NCBI RefSeq assembly: GCF_044386045.1
Contig: NZ_JBISCD010000040.1
Span: forward strand, 1,426,001 to 1,490,000
DNA from: Thalassobellus sediminis
Lineage (GTDB): Bacteria > Bacteroidota > Bacteroidia > Flavobacteriales > Flavobacteriaceae
Length of the DNA: 64,000 nucleotides
Reading direction: 5' to 3'
Below the pieces are notes generated by a model. The model worked only from the letters and a program-made list of their open reading frames with translations. It was not told the DNA's origin and searched no databases. How positions within the stretch are numbered: the stretch's first letter is position 1; every line of letters begins with the position of its first letter. Position numbers and translations under genes: made by a program. Below, piece after piece: positions 17,564 through 27,258 of this stretch.

Positions 17564-18442
17564 TTAAAGTTCGTATAATGTAAAAGTTCTAACACCTTCT
17601 CCATCGGTTGTTTGAGTTAAACCATAGTCTACATAGCCACCACGACCACCTTCTACTGTACCTTCAAATACTTCTCTTGTACCATCAGGTTGTGTTAAAG
17701 TCAATTGAAAAGGAATAGGAGTATCTCCATTCCAAATAGCTACTTCAATTATATAATCACCATCAGCATATTCTTCATTTGCAGGATTGTTAAAGAAATC
17801 ACCTTCAAATCTATCTCCACTTTCTGCTGATTCAAATACTTCAGAAAAATCACTGTTATATACGTATAAATCAAGATCATTTAAATCATAAGGGCCTTGC
17901 CAGTCTAAACTTAATTTTAAAACATTTTCACCTGGAGCTAAATAAGCACTACTCGTAATATTTGATTGTAGTAAATTTATTGTAACCGGATCTGATGATA
18001 AAGTGTATGGGTCATCTACTTTAGCTCCATCTTCAGGTTGTGTAAGCGCAACACCTGTTAAAGTAACTGTTAGAGGTGCACCTCCATAAGGAATTTCCTG
18101 ACCGAAATCTGGTATTTCAAATGTGCCAGAAGCTGAAGATGCTCCTGCAGGAACTGTAATATATGATTTTCCTTCATAAGGGTCGAATTCAAAAGCTGCT
18201 ACAAATGAAGATGATATTGTAATTTCAACAGTTGATTCTACCGTAAAACTTTGTGGTAAAGTAACTGTAGCCTCAACTTCATCGGAGCTAAAAATTTTAG
18301 TTATTGGACTATCAATAGTTATGGTACCAGTAAGTGGAGTCTTAACTTCTTCGTCAACATATGCTCTAGTAAAGGTGTCATCTCCACAGGAAAATGCGCC
18401 AATGCATACTATTGTTAATATTATATATTTTATATTTTTCAT
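17564..18442 (-). CDS. SusCD-operon lipoprotein with beta-rich domains
   Basis: A 292-residue lipoprotein with the lipobox Cys at residue 19 ('CIGAFSCGDDTF'); Asp residues right after it fit surface export. The first half resembles a Calx-beta or BACON-like beta sandwich ('FTVESTVEITISSSFVAAFE'); the second has 'LKLSLDWQGPYDLNDLDLYVY', like pre-peptidase C-terminal beta domains. I do not recognise a named family for the full length. It is the last gene of the SusC-SusD operon, 33 bases after the previous one and directly before the terminator. Its likely job is as a surface accessory that binds the transported substrate. Confidence 0.75.
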   Translation of the reverse strand: MKNIKYIILTIVCIGAFSCGDDTFTRAYVDEEVKTPLTGTITIDSPITKIFSSDEVEATVTLPQSFTVESTVEITISSSFVAAFEFDPYEGKSYITVPAGASSASGTFEIPDFGQEIPYGGAPLTVTLTGVALTQPEDGAKVDDPYTLSSDPVTINLLQSNITSSAYLAPGENVLKLSLDWQGPYDLNDLDLYVYNSDFSEVFESAESGDRFEGDFFNNPANEEYADGDYIIEVAIWNGDTPIPFQLTLTQPDGTREVFEGTVEGGRGGYVDYGLTQTTDGEGVRTFTLYEL

Positions 18443-18475
18443 ATTGAGTTATATTTATTATAAATAGTTATTATT

Positions 18476-19411
18476 TTAGGTACCAAGATCAGCATCACAT
18501 AATACTAATAGTCCTGCTGGTGTATTTGTTCCATATTCGCCAATTAAGTCTCCATTAGGATCGTATACTTCAAATGAAATTTCTCCATATTGGTCTCCTG
18601 GGAATTCCCAAAGCACAAGGTCTGCACCTGCTGGTATTTCTACAGTAGTAGTAGCGTCAGAACCATCGTTTGGTGTGCAACCACCTTCAGCTTCGTCTGC
18701 AAATGTTCCTGTATTTGATGATCCGTAAGGTGAACACATACCAAATTCAATAACTTCATCATCGACAGTTATTTTAATACCACTTCCACCATTACCGTCA
18801 TCTGTTTGCCATCCATCACCATAAGAATCATGCATGTCAATAGTATAAACTCCAGGAGGAGAAGGTGGACAAGCAACTGCCATTACAATTTTCATGGCAT
18901 TAAAATAAGAAGCAACTTCTAAAGTAGCTTCTGTATTGCCTTTTCCAATTACTCCTGTATCTGTATCAAATTCAGTTCTTTCACCGTTAAATACTCTACC
19001 ATCATTAGTAGTGGCTATACCAATGAATGTAAATAAATCACCAAAAGAAATGTCACTTACAGAAACCCCAGCTTTATCTGCTATTTGTTGACTAGTAATG
19101 TTTAACGTAGCAGGAAATGATGTGTATGTATCATAATTGTCAATGTAATAAGTTGTTCCACCTATAGTTGCTTTTAAAGCTAAGGTATAAGAACTTAGGT
19201 TGTTATTTGCATCAATTATCTCACCAGAATATTCAATATTCTGAGGTTCAAAAACGATACCGTCAGGTTGTGCACCTGAAAACTTTACAAATCCTCCCTT
19301 TGCCAAATCATGAACTGTAGGATTATTAAACGTACTCTCATCGGTACAAGCGTATATGCCGATAAATAATACTAGTGCTGTTAATATATATATTGTTTTT
19401 TTCATCATCAT
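18476..19411 (-). CDS. SusCD-operon lipoprotein
   Basis: A 311-residue lipoprotein; three consecutive ATG codons make the exact start uncertain (19411, 19408 or 19405). The lipobox Cys is residue 22 ('FIGIYACTDES') followed by acidic residues. Residues 25-170 are a beta-rich domain of unknown type. The C-terminal 130 residues contain 'VYTIDMHDSYGDGWQTDDGN', a Asp/Gly-rich motif seen in calcium- or ligand-binding beta domains of secreted Bacteroidota proteins. It follows the SusD gene with a 9-base gap, so it is translated with it. No enzymatic motif is visible; ligand capture at the cell surface is the likeliest role. Confidence 0.75.
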   Translation of the reverse strand: MMMKKTIYILTALVLFIGIYACTDESTFNNPTVHDLAKGGFVKFSGAQPDGIVFEPQNIEYSGEIIDANNNLSSYTLALKATIGGTTYYIDNYDTYTSFPATLNITSQQIADKAGVSVSDISFGDLFTFIGIATTNDGRVFNGERTEFDTDTGVIGKGNTEATLEVASYFNAMKIVMAVACPPSPPGVYTIDMHDSYGDGWQTDDGNGGSGIKITVDDEVIEFGMCSPYGSSNTGTFADEAEGGCTPNDGSDATTTVEIPAGADLVLWEFPGDQYGEISFEVYDPNGDLIGEYGTNTPAGLLVLCDADLGT

Positions 19412-19420
19412 TTTTTTTTA

Positions 19421-21118
19421 TTAGTCTATAAAGCCTGCAGGATTAGTGTCCCAAAAAACTTGATCTGTTAGTTTTTTGTTTAATTCAAAATCTTCATTAG
19501 CGTTCGTGTCAATTTCTGTTGCTGGATAGAAGAAACTTCTAATAAAATCACCTCCAGAAGGTAAAACGTGTGCTTCTAAATCAGGATAACCTGTTCTTCT
19601 ATATGCATTGTAAGCTTCCACACTGTTCCCGAATGATGCTATATAATATTCTTTAATTATAATTTCTAGCTTTTCTTCATCAGAACCAGCATTGAAATTT
19701 GTAATTACTTCATCAATATAGTCACTTACTTCTGATTCAACCATTGGAATACCACTAACTTCAGCAACTAAATCAAATGATTCTTGCATTGCATTTTCAA
19801 GTAATGTAGCTCCGTTTCCAGAAGAACCTAAGCCAGCAGGAGCAGGTAAGCTTGCTTCAGCTAGTAAGAAATTCATAAATGATGAAGTTAATATTGGGAA
19901 TATACCTTCGCCACCATTGTTAGTACTATTTACGGTTGATGGATTAACATTTAATAAATAGTTAGCTATAAATTCTTCCTCAGTTAATGTTGTTGTAGAA
20001 GGATCATATGCGTCTTTTGCATTGTTTGTTTCTTCTGTTTGAGAACCAGCTTCATCATAAGCACCACCACCTGGATAAATACCATATGCTGTTCTAGTAA
20101 CACCATTATTAGGAATACCGTCATCATCTCCTCTGTCTCTACCAATATATCCACTTCCTAAATAGCAATATAAATAGTTGTCATCACATTGATCAATATC
20201 TTCATCAATAGGGTCATTTAAATCTTGGCGATAGAAATAATAAGGAGTCCTTGGGTCTCTAGCATTTTTGTCTACACGCAATAAATTCATGAAGCCATTA
20301 CTTTGAAACGTATTTCCTGCCGTTGTACCTACAGCATATTGTTGTTGAAAATATGGGTGCCTGTTATCTGGGTTGTTATCACTTGTCCCAAAATAAATAG
20401 CAAAATTATCATCTGCTTCTTTAATATAATTACCAGCACTAACTATGGCATTTAATGCGCTAACATTTGGTGTTGATAATTTGCTTTGAACATACATTCT
20501 TAGCTTTAAAGAGTTAGCTAATTTTATCCACTTAGATGTGTCACCATCATAATAAAGATCTTCAAAGGTTTGTGAGCCTTCTTTCTTTAAATTAGCAATT
20601 GCTAAATCTAATTGATCATACATAGCATCATAAATTGACTGACCACTATCTAGAGAAGGATTTTCAAACTCTGGATTTACAGCTTCACTATAAACAGCTG
20701 CACCTATAAAGTCTACTAATGTAACGTAAGAGTAAGCTTCTAATACTTGAGCAACTCCAACATGTTGAGGTAAGTTGTTAGTTTCAGATAAGCTTTCTAA
20801 GAAGTTTAAATTACTAGTTATTGAATATGTGTTTTGCCAAACACCATTCATGGCATCGGTACCAGCCGATTGGGCAAAAGTTCCGAATAAGTTCGAATGA
20901 TCTACTAAGGGTTCTACAATAGAAGAAAATGATGTCATTTGAATTCCAAATGTTGTTTGAATACCATTTAAAACAAAGTTTGCATCTGCTGATTCCTCAG
21001 TTAACTCATATGGGTTTGCTTGTAATTCTAAATTTGTAGTTTCACATGAGCTTACTAATGCTAGCAGCATTATGCTCATAATGAAATAAATTCTTTTTGA
21101 TTTATATAATATTTTCAT
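19421..21118 (-). CDS. SusD/RagB-type outer-membrane lipoprotein
   Basis: A 565-residue lipoprotein with lipobox Cys at residue 25 ('LLALVSSCETTN'). It is of the SusD-like 2 subgroup: 'YSYVTLVDFIGAAVYSEA' early, TPR helices, 'LANSLKLRMYVQSK', 'FLLAEASL' and a conserved C-terminal segment 'NSVEAYNAYRRTGYPDL'. SusD proteins cap the paired SusC barrel from outside and capture the ligand. It starts 11 bases after the SusC gene stops. The subgroup often lacks nearby glycoside hydrolases, as here, so the ligand need not be a glycan. Confidence 0.93.
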   Translation of the reverse strand: MKILYKSKRIYFIMSIMLLALVSSCETTNLELQANPYELTEESADANFVLNGIQTTFGIQMTSFSSIVEPLVDHSNLFGTFAQSAGTDAMNGVWQNTYSITSNLNFLESLSETNNLPQHVGVAQVLEAYSYVTLVDFIGAAVYSEAVNPEFENPSLDSGQSIYDAMYDQLDLAIANLKKEGSQTFEDLYYDGDTSKWIKLANSLKLRMYVQSKLSTPNVSALNAIVSAGNYIKEADDNFAIYFGTSDNNPDNRHPYFQQQYAVGTTAGNTFQSNGFMNLLRVDKNARDPRTPYYFYRQDLNDPIDEDIDQCDDNYLYCYLGSGYIGRDRGDDDGIPNNGVTRTAYGIYPGGGAYDEAGSQTEETNNAKDAYDPSTTTLTEEEFIANYLLNVNPSTVNSTNNGGEGIFPILTSSFMNFLLAEASLPAPAGLGSSGNGATLLENAMQESFDLVAEVSGIPMVESEVSDYIDEVITNFNAGSDEEKLEIIIKEYYIASFGNSVEAYNAYRRTGYPDLEAHVLPSGGDFIRSFFYPATEIDTNANEDFELNKKLTDQVFWDTNPAGFID

Positions 21119-21129
21119 TATTTAATCTT

Positions 21130-24100
21130 TTAAAAAGTTAATTTAATGCTCAACGAATATTGCTTGTATGATGGTGCATTTTGGAAATCAATACCGAAAG
21201 AGTTTCCTTGACCAGTAGCTAATACTTCAGGATCGAGATTTAAATGTTCTGGCATATTAGGTGTATAAAACCAAAGGTTGTTGCCAGTTAAAGTAAATAT
21301 AGCACTTCCAAATGGTGTTTTTTCTAATGCTTTTCCAGATAGTTGATAGCTTAATGATACATCTCTTAAACGAATGGTAGTAGCATCATAAACTTGGTTT
21401 TCTTCAACATCTTGTGTGTTAATGAAGTAAACATCGTTTGGACCAATTTGAACGGTATTAGGAATTGGATCTCCATTTCCATCAAGTATTGGTAAGCCAG
21501 TTGCAGGGTCTCCGTAAACACCTGGTAAAACAAAGGTTCCTTCTCTGTCTTCTGTGTCTTTAGTAACACCACGTCTTAATAAGTTTTGAGCAGTTGTAGA
21601 ATATAAGTCACCACCATGAACATATTCTAATTGTGCACTTAAACTAAAGTTTTTATAAGTAAAAGAATTTATTGTTGAAACTCTAAAGTCTTCGTTTGGA
21701 TCTCCTATAATTTCATCTTCTAAACCAACATCATCACTAAAAATGATTTTACCAGTTGTTGGGTTAATTAATAAATTTCCAGCATCATCTTTAACAGCAA
21801 ATGTTCCTCTGAATACTCCAAAAGGCTCACCATTAATAGCCGAATTTACACCAAGTGTTCCTATTTGTACTAAATCAATAGGAAGGTTTTCAACAGTAGA
21901 TTCATAGGCTGTGAAATTTGTATTAATATTCCAAGAAAAATCATCGGTTAAAAGTGGAGTAACAATTAAACCAACCTCTAAACCTTCAGTAACAACATCA
22001 CCTGCGTTTATTGCAGTTTGTGTATATCCTGTTGAATTAGGTAAGTTAGAGTATAAAATTTGATCTTCGGTTGTTTTCTTATAAGCAGAAATATCAAAAA
22101 TCAAACGATTATTTAAATACTTTCCTTCTACACCAATTTCAAACTCTTTTAAAAATTCTGGTTTTAAATTTGGGTTTGGTAAAAAGCTACTTACGAAGTT
22201 TGTTGCTATTACAGAACTGTCATAAGGATTTATCCAAGAGTTTGGATTAGCATTTAATTCCGGTCGAGTTAAATATGCTAAAGGGAAACTAGCTGAAGAA
22301 CCGTAACCACCTCTAATCTTTAAATAATCACCATTACTTCCAAATCCATCAAATGCAGCAGTTGGTAAAAATGATACAGAAACACTAGGGTAAAATACAG
22401 ATTGTTGGTCTTTTTCAACAGTAGAACCCCAATCATTTCTTGCTTGTAGGTTTAAGTAAAGATAGTTTTTAAATGCAAAATCTACACCTCCAAAAACACC
22501 GATTCTGTTTTGTTCTGATGATGTAATAACTTCGCCATCTAAAGTTGTAAAATCTGTTTGTGGTGTATAAGTTCTGTAATTATCTAAATCTACAAACCCA
22601 AATACAACTTGGTCACTTCCAACAACGCCATTAATTTCTCTAACAGTGTTTTTTGTTTCCATACCTAATTGACCTTGTATAGAAACGTTTTCAGTTAATT
22701 TAATGTCACTGAAATTAAATAAGAAACGATGGTTTGTTACTTTGCTAGTGTTAACGTAGTATTGTAAAAAACCTAATGGAGCAATTATACCACCTTTATT
22801 TTGGTGATCTCTATTAATTTCGTTGTATTTATCTAAACCAAATGTATAGCCTAAGCTTAATTTATCATTAAGTGTATATACTAAGTTAGTACTAGCAGTT
22901 ATACGATCACTATCATCAGCATATCCACTATTTTTTAACTGCCATAAAGGGTTTGCGAAATCATCTCTGTAGTAAACATTTGCACCTGTATTAGGGTCTT
23001 CAAATGGTAGGTTTTGAATATCTAAGTTTCTTGGTATCCAAGTTAATATATCAAATACATTTAATGTAGGTCTAGATGATACTGTATTTGAGTAATCAGC
23101 CTTTGCATTTAAAACAAAATTATTACTTAACCTTGCAGAACCACCAAACGACATGTTTAATCTTTGTAATTTACTTGCTTCAACAACACCTTTTTGATCT
23201 GTATGACTTACGTTAAAACTAAAAGAAGCGTTTTCAGTACTTTTTGTAACCAATACAGAAGTATTGCGTCCAAAATTAGTATTGAAGAAGTCGTTAACGT
23301 TATTAGGGAACGCTTTATATTCTACAGTTTGGCCTTGAAACTGAGGAAAAGATTCTGCGTATTCTCCAATAGCAAGAGGGTGTGGTGCTTGTTGACCATT
23401 AAATTTTGCCCCCCAAGTCCCTAAGAAAGTTGTATTAATATTATTGTCTGAACCTTGCCCGTAAGTATTTTGAAAATCAGGTAGGTTTGCAACTTCCAAT
23501 AATGAGGTTGTATTTATAATTTGTATTTCAAACTTCCCTTCTTTTAAAATAGGAGATCCAGTTTTGGTAGTTATTAAAATAACTCCATTTCTACCATCCT
23601 CACCATAAAGTGTAGATGCAGCTAGACCTTTAAGAACACTTGTTGAAGAAATGTTGTTAGGGTCAATATCAAAAGAACGATCACCTGCAATTGGAATTCC
23701 ATCAACTACATATAACGGTTGATTGTTTCCCGTAATAGAGTTTTTAGATCTAATAATTACACTTGGTGATTGTCCTAAAAAACCTCCGGCAGTATTAACT
23801 TGAACCCCAGCAATTTTACCAGTAAGTAACTTAGCAACATCTGCTTCAGGTTTGCTTTCTATGGATTGTGCCGATATTGTAGTTACGGCATACCCAAGTG
23901 CTTTTTTCTCACGCTTAATACCTTGGGCGGTAATAACAACTTCTTCTAAAGATTCTGCATCTTCTTCCAAAATAACGTTAATTTTACTGGAAGCACCTAC
24001 AACTACTTCTTTGGTTTTATTACCAACAAAACTAAAAACCAGAGTAGAACCCTGACTTACATTTATTGAGTAATTACCATCAAAATCTGTTGAAGTACCA

Positions 24101-24252
24101 GAAGTAGTACCTTTAACTAAGACAGTTGCTCCAGGAAGTGGTAGGCCAGATTCATCTGATACCGTACCTGAAATTGTCTTTTCTTGTGCAAATGTTATTT
24201 GCACGACAAACGCTAGTAATAGCGTTAAAATTCCACTAAACTTTGTTTTCAT
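21130..24252 (-). CDS. SusC/RagA family TonB-linked outer-membrane transporter
   Basis: A 1040-residue TonB-dependent transporter. I take the ATG at 24252, which gives a clean signal peptide ('ILTLLLAFVVQITFAQ'); an in-frame upstream ATG would add ten polar residues. A carboxypeptidase-D-like domain (about 25-100, 'ISGTVSDESGLPLPGATVLV') is followed by a TonB-box region ('LEEVVITAQGIKREKKALG'), the plug ('LLTGKIAGVQVNTAGG', 'PLYVVDGIPI') and a 22-strand barrel ending in aromatic 'SLSIKLTF'. It is the first gene of an operon with SusD and two lipoproteins, importing an unknown oligomer, perhaps peptide, across the outer membrane. Confidence 0.95.
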   Translation of the reverse strand: MKTKFSGILTLLLAFVVQITFAQEKTISGTVSDESGLPLPGATVLVKGTTSGTSTDFDGNYSINVSQGSTLVFSFVGNKTKEVVVGASSKINVILEEDAESLEEVVITAQGIKREKKALGYAVTTISAQSIESKPEADVAKLLTGKIAGVQVNTAGGFLGQSPSVIIRSKNSITGNNQPLYVVDGIPIAGDRSFDIDPNNISSTSVLKGLAASTLYGEDGRNGVILITTKTGSPILKEGKFEIQIINTTSLLEVANLPDFQNTYGQGSDNNINTTFLGTWGAKFNGQQAPHPLAIGEYAESFPQFQGQTVEYKAFPNNVNDFFNTNFGRNTSVLVTKSTENASFSFNVSHTDQKGVVEASKLQRLNMSFGGSARLSNNFVLNAKADYSNTVSSRPTLNVFDILTWIPRNLDIQNLPFEDPNTGANVYYRDDFANPLWQLKNSGYADDSDRITASTNLVYTLNDKLSLGYTFGLDKYNEINRDHQNKGGIIAPLGFLQYYVNTSKVTNHRFLFNFSDIKLTENVSIQGQLGMETKNTVREINGVVGSDQVVFGFVDLDNYRTYTPQTDFTTLDGEVITSSEQNRIGVFGGVDFAFKNYLYLNLQARNDWGSTVEKDQQSVFYPSVSVSFLPTAAFDGFGSNGDYLKIRGGYGSSASFPLAYLTRPELNANPNSWINPYDSSVIATNFVSSFLPNPNLKPEFLKEFEIGVEGKYLNNRLIFDISAYKKTTEDQILYSNLPNSTGYTQTAINAGDVVTEGLEVGLIVTPLLTDDFSWNINTNFTAYESTVENLPIDLVQIGTLGVNSAINGEPFGVFRGTFAVKDDAGNLLINPTTGKIIFSDDVGLEDEIIGDPNEDFRVSTINSFTYKNFSLSAQLEYVHGGDLYSTTAQNLLRRGVTKDTEDREGTFVLPGVYGDPATGLPILDGNGDPIPNTVQIGPNDVYFINTQDVEENQVYDATTIRLRDVSLSYQLSGKALEKTPFGSAIFTLTGNNLWFYTPNMPEHLNLDPEVLATGQGNSFGIDFQNAPSYKQYSLSIKLTF

Positions 24253-24369
24253 TTTATAATTATTTGAATTAGTCAATGCCAAAAATCATAATAAAAAGTT
24301 AATAAAACAATAAATAATGGTTAAAATTTGCTTTTCAGGTGTGAATTTTAAGGAAATAACAGAAAAACA

Positions 24370-26067
24370 CTAAAAATCTGTAGTTATATTGATATGTATC
24401 TTAAAATTTGATAGTTTAAATTTTTGATTCTCTATTTTACCATTAGCATAATTAAATTTTAATAGCCCTGCTTTGGTTAAAACGCCAAATCCAAATCCAT
24501 ATCCAAATAGTTTTTCTTTTGTGTTTAGAATTTTATTTTCAAAATAGGCAACATCAGTAATAGAATTTATATAGATGCTGTTTGTTAATTGAAGCCTGTA
24601 TTCTCCGTTAATAATACCAAATGATGATGCTAGTAAGCTGTTTTCTTCAAAGCCTCTAATGGAATTGATGCCACCAAATCTAAATAATTCATTTTCTAAG
24701 TAGGTGTTAGAAATTAGAATTGAACTATTTATTCTTATATAAATACTGTTTTTAAGGTTAAGATTGAAAGTCTTAAATGCATCAATACTAAATTGTGATT
24801 GTTTTTGAGATTCATTTGTTGCATTTCTTTTTCCAAAGTTAGCTTCAAAATAAAACTTAGAATTTATGGGGAATAAAAAATTATAGGATTGAGGTTTTAA
24901 AAACTCATATGCAAAAGTGTAATAAGATGTTTTGTAGTCTGCTATGTTATTAGATGTGGTTCCTTCTGTTAATAGGTTGTTAGATTCTAAGTTTGATAAC
25001 CCAGTATATAGTTTGTGTTTAGAATTAATTTGATAGTGAAGTTTTGTCGATTGATTCACAGTTGTGAAAGAAGAATCTCTTTTAAAAATCTGTAATTGCA
25101 AATCAACACCAATAGGTGATTTAAATATATATGGAAGTGTTAAATTGGTGTTGAAAGTTTTTTGATCGTTTTCATCACTCTTGTATAGGAGTCTAAAACT
25201 TTCTCCAAAGTTTAAATTATTAGTAAGGTTTAAATTTAAGTAGCCATCAAATTCTAGATTGTTAGTTTCTTCATTAGTGCCAAATCCTAAAAAGCCATCA
25301 AAGGCATTACTTTTAGATTTTTCAAGGTATATATATAATGATGTGGAATCTTTAGAAAATAATACTTCAGGAGCTTTTATTTGGTTCGCAAATTTTAAAT
25401 CATTTAAGCGTTCGGTTTTTCTTTTTATTGAATTTAAATTAAAAGGTTGGTTAGGTTTAATTTTTAAATAATGTTTTAAATAGGAGTGCGGAAATTTTTC
25501 GTATCCTTTAATAATGATATTACTAATACTTCTTTCCTTTGTTTTTGATTCAATAATAAGTTCGGCTTTTAGACTGTTGCTTTTTATAATTTCAATATTT
25601 GATAATTGTAATTTTGAAAAAGGAAGTCCTTGATTTGAAATTTTTGAATTAATAAAGTTTAAAACGCTTTCAGCTTTGTTGAAATTTATTATAAAATAAT
25701 CATCAAAAATATTTTTCGAAATTGAATTTAAAATTTGAGGGTCTATTGAGTTTTTATTATAGTATATAAATAAGGAGTCAAATTTCTTTTTTAATTGGAA
25801 TTGAGTAATGAATGTTGAGTCGTTTATTTTTTCTATTAGACTTCGTTTGTTTTCAATATAACCTATCTTATAAAGTTTTTTTTCAATAGAATCTACTTCA
25901 AGCTTAATCGAATTAAAATCTAAATGAGTTTTTTTGTAGTTTAAAGAATCGATTATCTCAGTTTCATAATCGGAATCCCCTCTAATTTTAAGTTTAAGAT
26001 TTTGGGATGCCAACTTTATTGAAAAAAGTAAACATATAATAAGAGTAATGGAAAAGTTTTTTAACAC
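24370..26067 (-). CDS. Omp85/TamA-like outer-membrane protein
   Basis: A 565-residue protein with signal peptide (ending 'SIKLASQN'). Residues 60-230 contain POTRA-like modules, e.g. 'GYEKFPHSYLKHYLKIKPNQ'; the rest is a beta-barrel with the Omp85 hallmark 'FGGINSIRGFEENSLLAS' (the RGF tip of the L6 loop) and a C-terminal strand 'KLSNFKIHINITTDF' ending in Phe. Omp85 proteins insert or translocate proteins or lipids at the outer membrane. The length suggests a TamA-like or surface-antigen variant with fewer POTRA domains, not BamA itself. It stands alone and 117 bases separate it from the SusC gene. Confidence 0.83.
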   Translation of the reverse strand: MLKNFSITLIICLLFSIKLASQNLKLKIRGDSDYETEIIDSLNYKKTHLDFNSIKLEVDSIEKKLYKIGYIENKRSLIEKINDSTFITQFQLKKKFDSLFIYYNKNSIDPQILNSISKNIFDDYFIINFNKAESVLNFINSKISNQGLPFSKLQLSNIEIIKSNSLKAELIIESKTKERSISNIIIKGYEKFPHSYLKHYLKIKPNQPFNLNSIKRKTERLNDLKFANQIKAPEVLFSKDSTSLYIYLEKSKSNAFDGFLGFGTNEETNNLEFDGYLNLNLTNNLNFGESFRLLYKSDENDQKTFNTNLTLPYIFKSPIGVDLQLQIFKRDSSFTTVNQSTKLHYQINSKHKLYTGLSNLESNNLLTEGTTSNNIADYKTSYYTFAYEFLKPQSYNFLFPINSKFYFEANFGKRNATNESQKQSQFSIDAFKTFNLNLKNSIYIRINSSILISNTYLENELFRFGGINSIRGFEENSLLASSFGIINGEYRLQLTNSIYINSITDVAYFENKILNTKEKLFGYGFGFGVLTKAGLLKFNYANGKIENQKFKLSNFKIHINITTDF

Positions 26068-26377
26068 GCTACAAACAACTTATTTAATTGTGTAAATCTA
26101 ACGGAAAAACCACACTTATAATATGGAGATATGTATAAATTTTAAATTCTATTAAAATCACTTAGGGAAGGTTTGTTGTAAAAAAAAGCTGTTATAGTTT
26201 TAAAAAACTAGAAAATAAGGAGGTAAATAGCTTTGTAATTTTATTGATTACACAAGGTCTTAGGGAAATTTTTGACTATGTTATGAAAATTAATGAATTA
26301 GGGTTTGAAATATTCATTTTAATTTCTACCTTTGCAGCCCTCTTAGAAGAGGATTTTAAAATTTATATATAATATAT
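26068..26377. other. Intergenic region upstream of the ribosomal operons
   Basis: This 310-base AT-rich stretch divides the minus-strand Omp85 gene from rpsL. Besides the rpsL promoter it holds a 9-base direct repeat CTTAGGGAA at 26161-26169 and 26259-26267, with a third TTAGGG immediately before the -33 element at about 26298. I see no open reading frame or stable long hairpin. Confidence 0.6.
26304..26334 (+). promoter_or_regulatory. Promoter of the str-S10-spc operon
   Basis: TTTG at 26304-26307, a 19-base spacer and TACCTTTG at 26327-26334: an exact fit to the Bacteroidota sigma-A consensus TTTG-N19-TAnnTTTG. Transcription should begin around 26340, giving a leader of about 38 bases before rpsL. 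Confidence 0.82.
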
Positions 26378-26752
26378 ATGCCAACAATTTCACAATTAGT
26401 ACGAAAAGGAAGAGCCAAAATAACCAAGAAGAGTAAATCGGCTGCTTTAGATTCGTGTCCTCAAAGACGTGGTGTGTGTACTCGTGTTTACACGACGACT
26501 CCTAAAAAACCTAACTCAGCAATGCGTAAGGTAGCAAGGGTTCGTTTAACAAACGGAAACGAAGTAAATGCATACATCGGTGGAGAAGGTCACAATTTAC
26601 AAGAGCACTCGATAGTATTGGTTAGAGGTGGAAGGGTAAAAGATTTACCAGGAGTTAGATATCACGTAGTTCGTGGAGCTTTAGACACCGCTGGTGTTTC
26701 AGGAAGAACCCAACGTAGATCTAAGTATGGTGCAAAACGCCCTAAGAAGTAA
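26378..26752 (+). CDS. rpsL: 30S ribosomal protein S12
   Basis: A 124-residue protein of the decoding centre of the small subunit, where it monitors codon-anticodon pairing. The signature 'TPKKPNSAMRKVARVRL' and 'GGRVKDLPGVRYHVVRGALD' are present. Lys43 and Lys88, the positions whose change gives streptomycin resistance in other bacteria, are unaltered. It is the first gene after the strong promoter at 26304, followed by rpsG after 23 bases, and ends in a basic tail 'RRSKYGAKRPKK'. Confidence 0.98.
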   Translation: MPTISQLVRKGRAKITKKSKSAALDSCPQRRGVCTRVYTTTPKKPNSAMRKVARVRLTNGNEVNAYIGGEGHNLQEHSIVLVRGGRVKDLPGVRYHVVRGALDTAGVSGRTQRRSKYGAKRPKK

Positions 26753-26775
26753 TTAAAAAACTTTAAGAAGAAGAC

Positions 26776-27252
26776 ATGAGAAAAAGAGCAGCAAAAAAGA
26801 GACCGCTTTTACCAGATCCACGTTTTAACGATCAGTTAGTAACTCGTTTTGTTAACATGATGATGTGGGATGGGAAGAAATCGGTAGCTTTTAAAGTGTT
26901 TTACGATGCGATTGACATTGTAGAATCGAAAAAAACTGACGAAGAAAAAACAGCTTTAGAAATCTGGAAAGATGCCTTATCAAACGTTATGCCTCACGTA
27001 GAAGTGCGTAGTCGTAGAGTAGGTGGTGCAACATTTCAAATTCCAATGCAAATTCGTCCAGACAGAAAAGTTTCAACAGCTATGAAATGGTTAATTAGCT
27101 ATTCAAGAAAAAGAAACGAAAAATCTATGGCATTACGTTTAGCTTCAGAAGTTTTAGCAGCAGCTAAAGAAGAAGGAGCAGCGGTTAAGAAAAGAGTTGA
27201 TACTCACAAAATGGCAGAAGCAAATAAAGCATTCTCTCACTTTAGATTTTAA
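26776..27252 (+). CDS. rpsG: 30S ribosomal protein S7
   Basis: A 158-residue protein that nucleates assembly of the 30S head and contacts the E-site tRNA. It starts 'MRKRAAKKRPLLPDPRFNDQ' and carries the conserved 'VEVRSRRVGGATFQIPMQI' hairpin and 'AMKWLISYSRKRNEKSM'. Length is the usual one for this phylum. It lies 23 bases after rpsL and 6 bases before fusA. In E. coli S7 represses this operon; no matching leader structure was recognised in the short rpsL-rpsG gap. Confidence 0.98.
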   Translation: MRKRAAKKRPLLPDPRFNDQLVTRFVNMMMWDGKKSVAFKVFYDAIDIVESKKTDEEKTALEIWKDALSNVMPHVEVRSRRVGGATFQIPMQIRPDRKVSTAMKWLISYSRKRNEKSMALRLASEVLAAAKEEGAAVKKRVDTHKMAEANKAFSHFRF

Positions 27253-27258
27253 TAAGAA

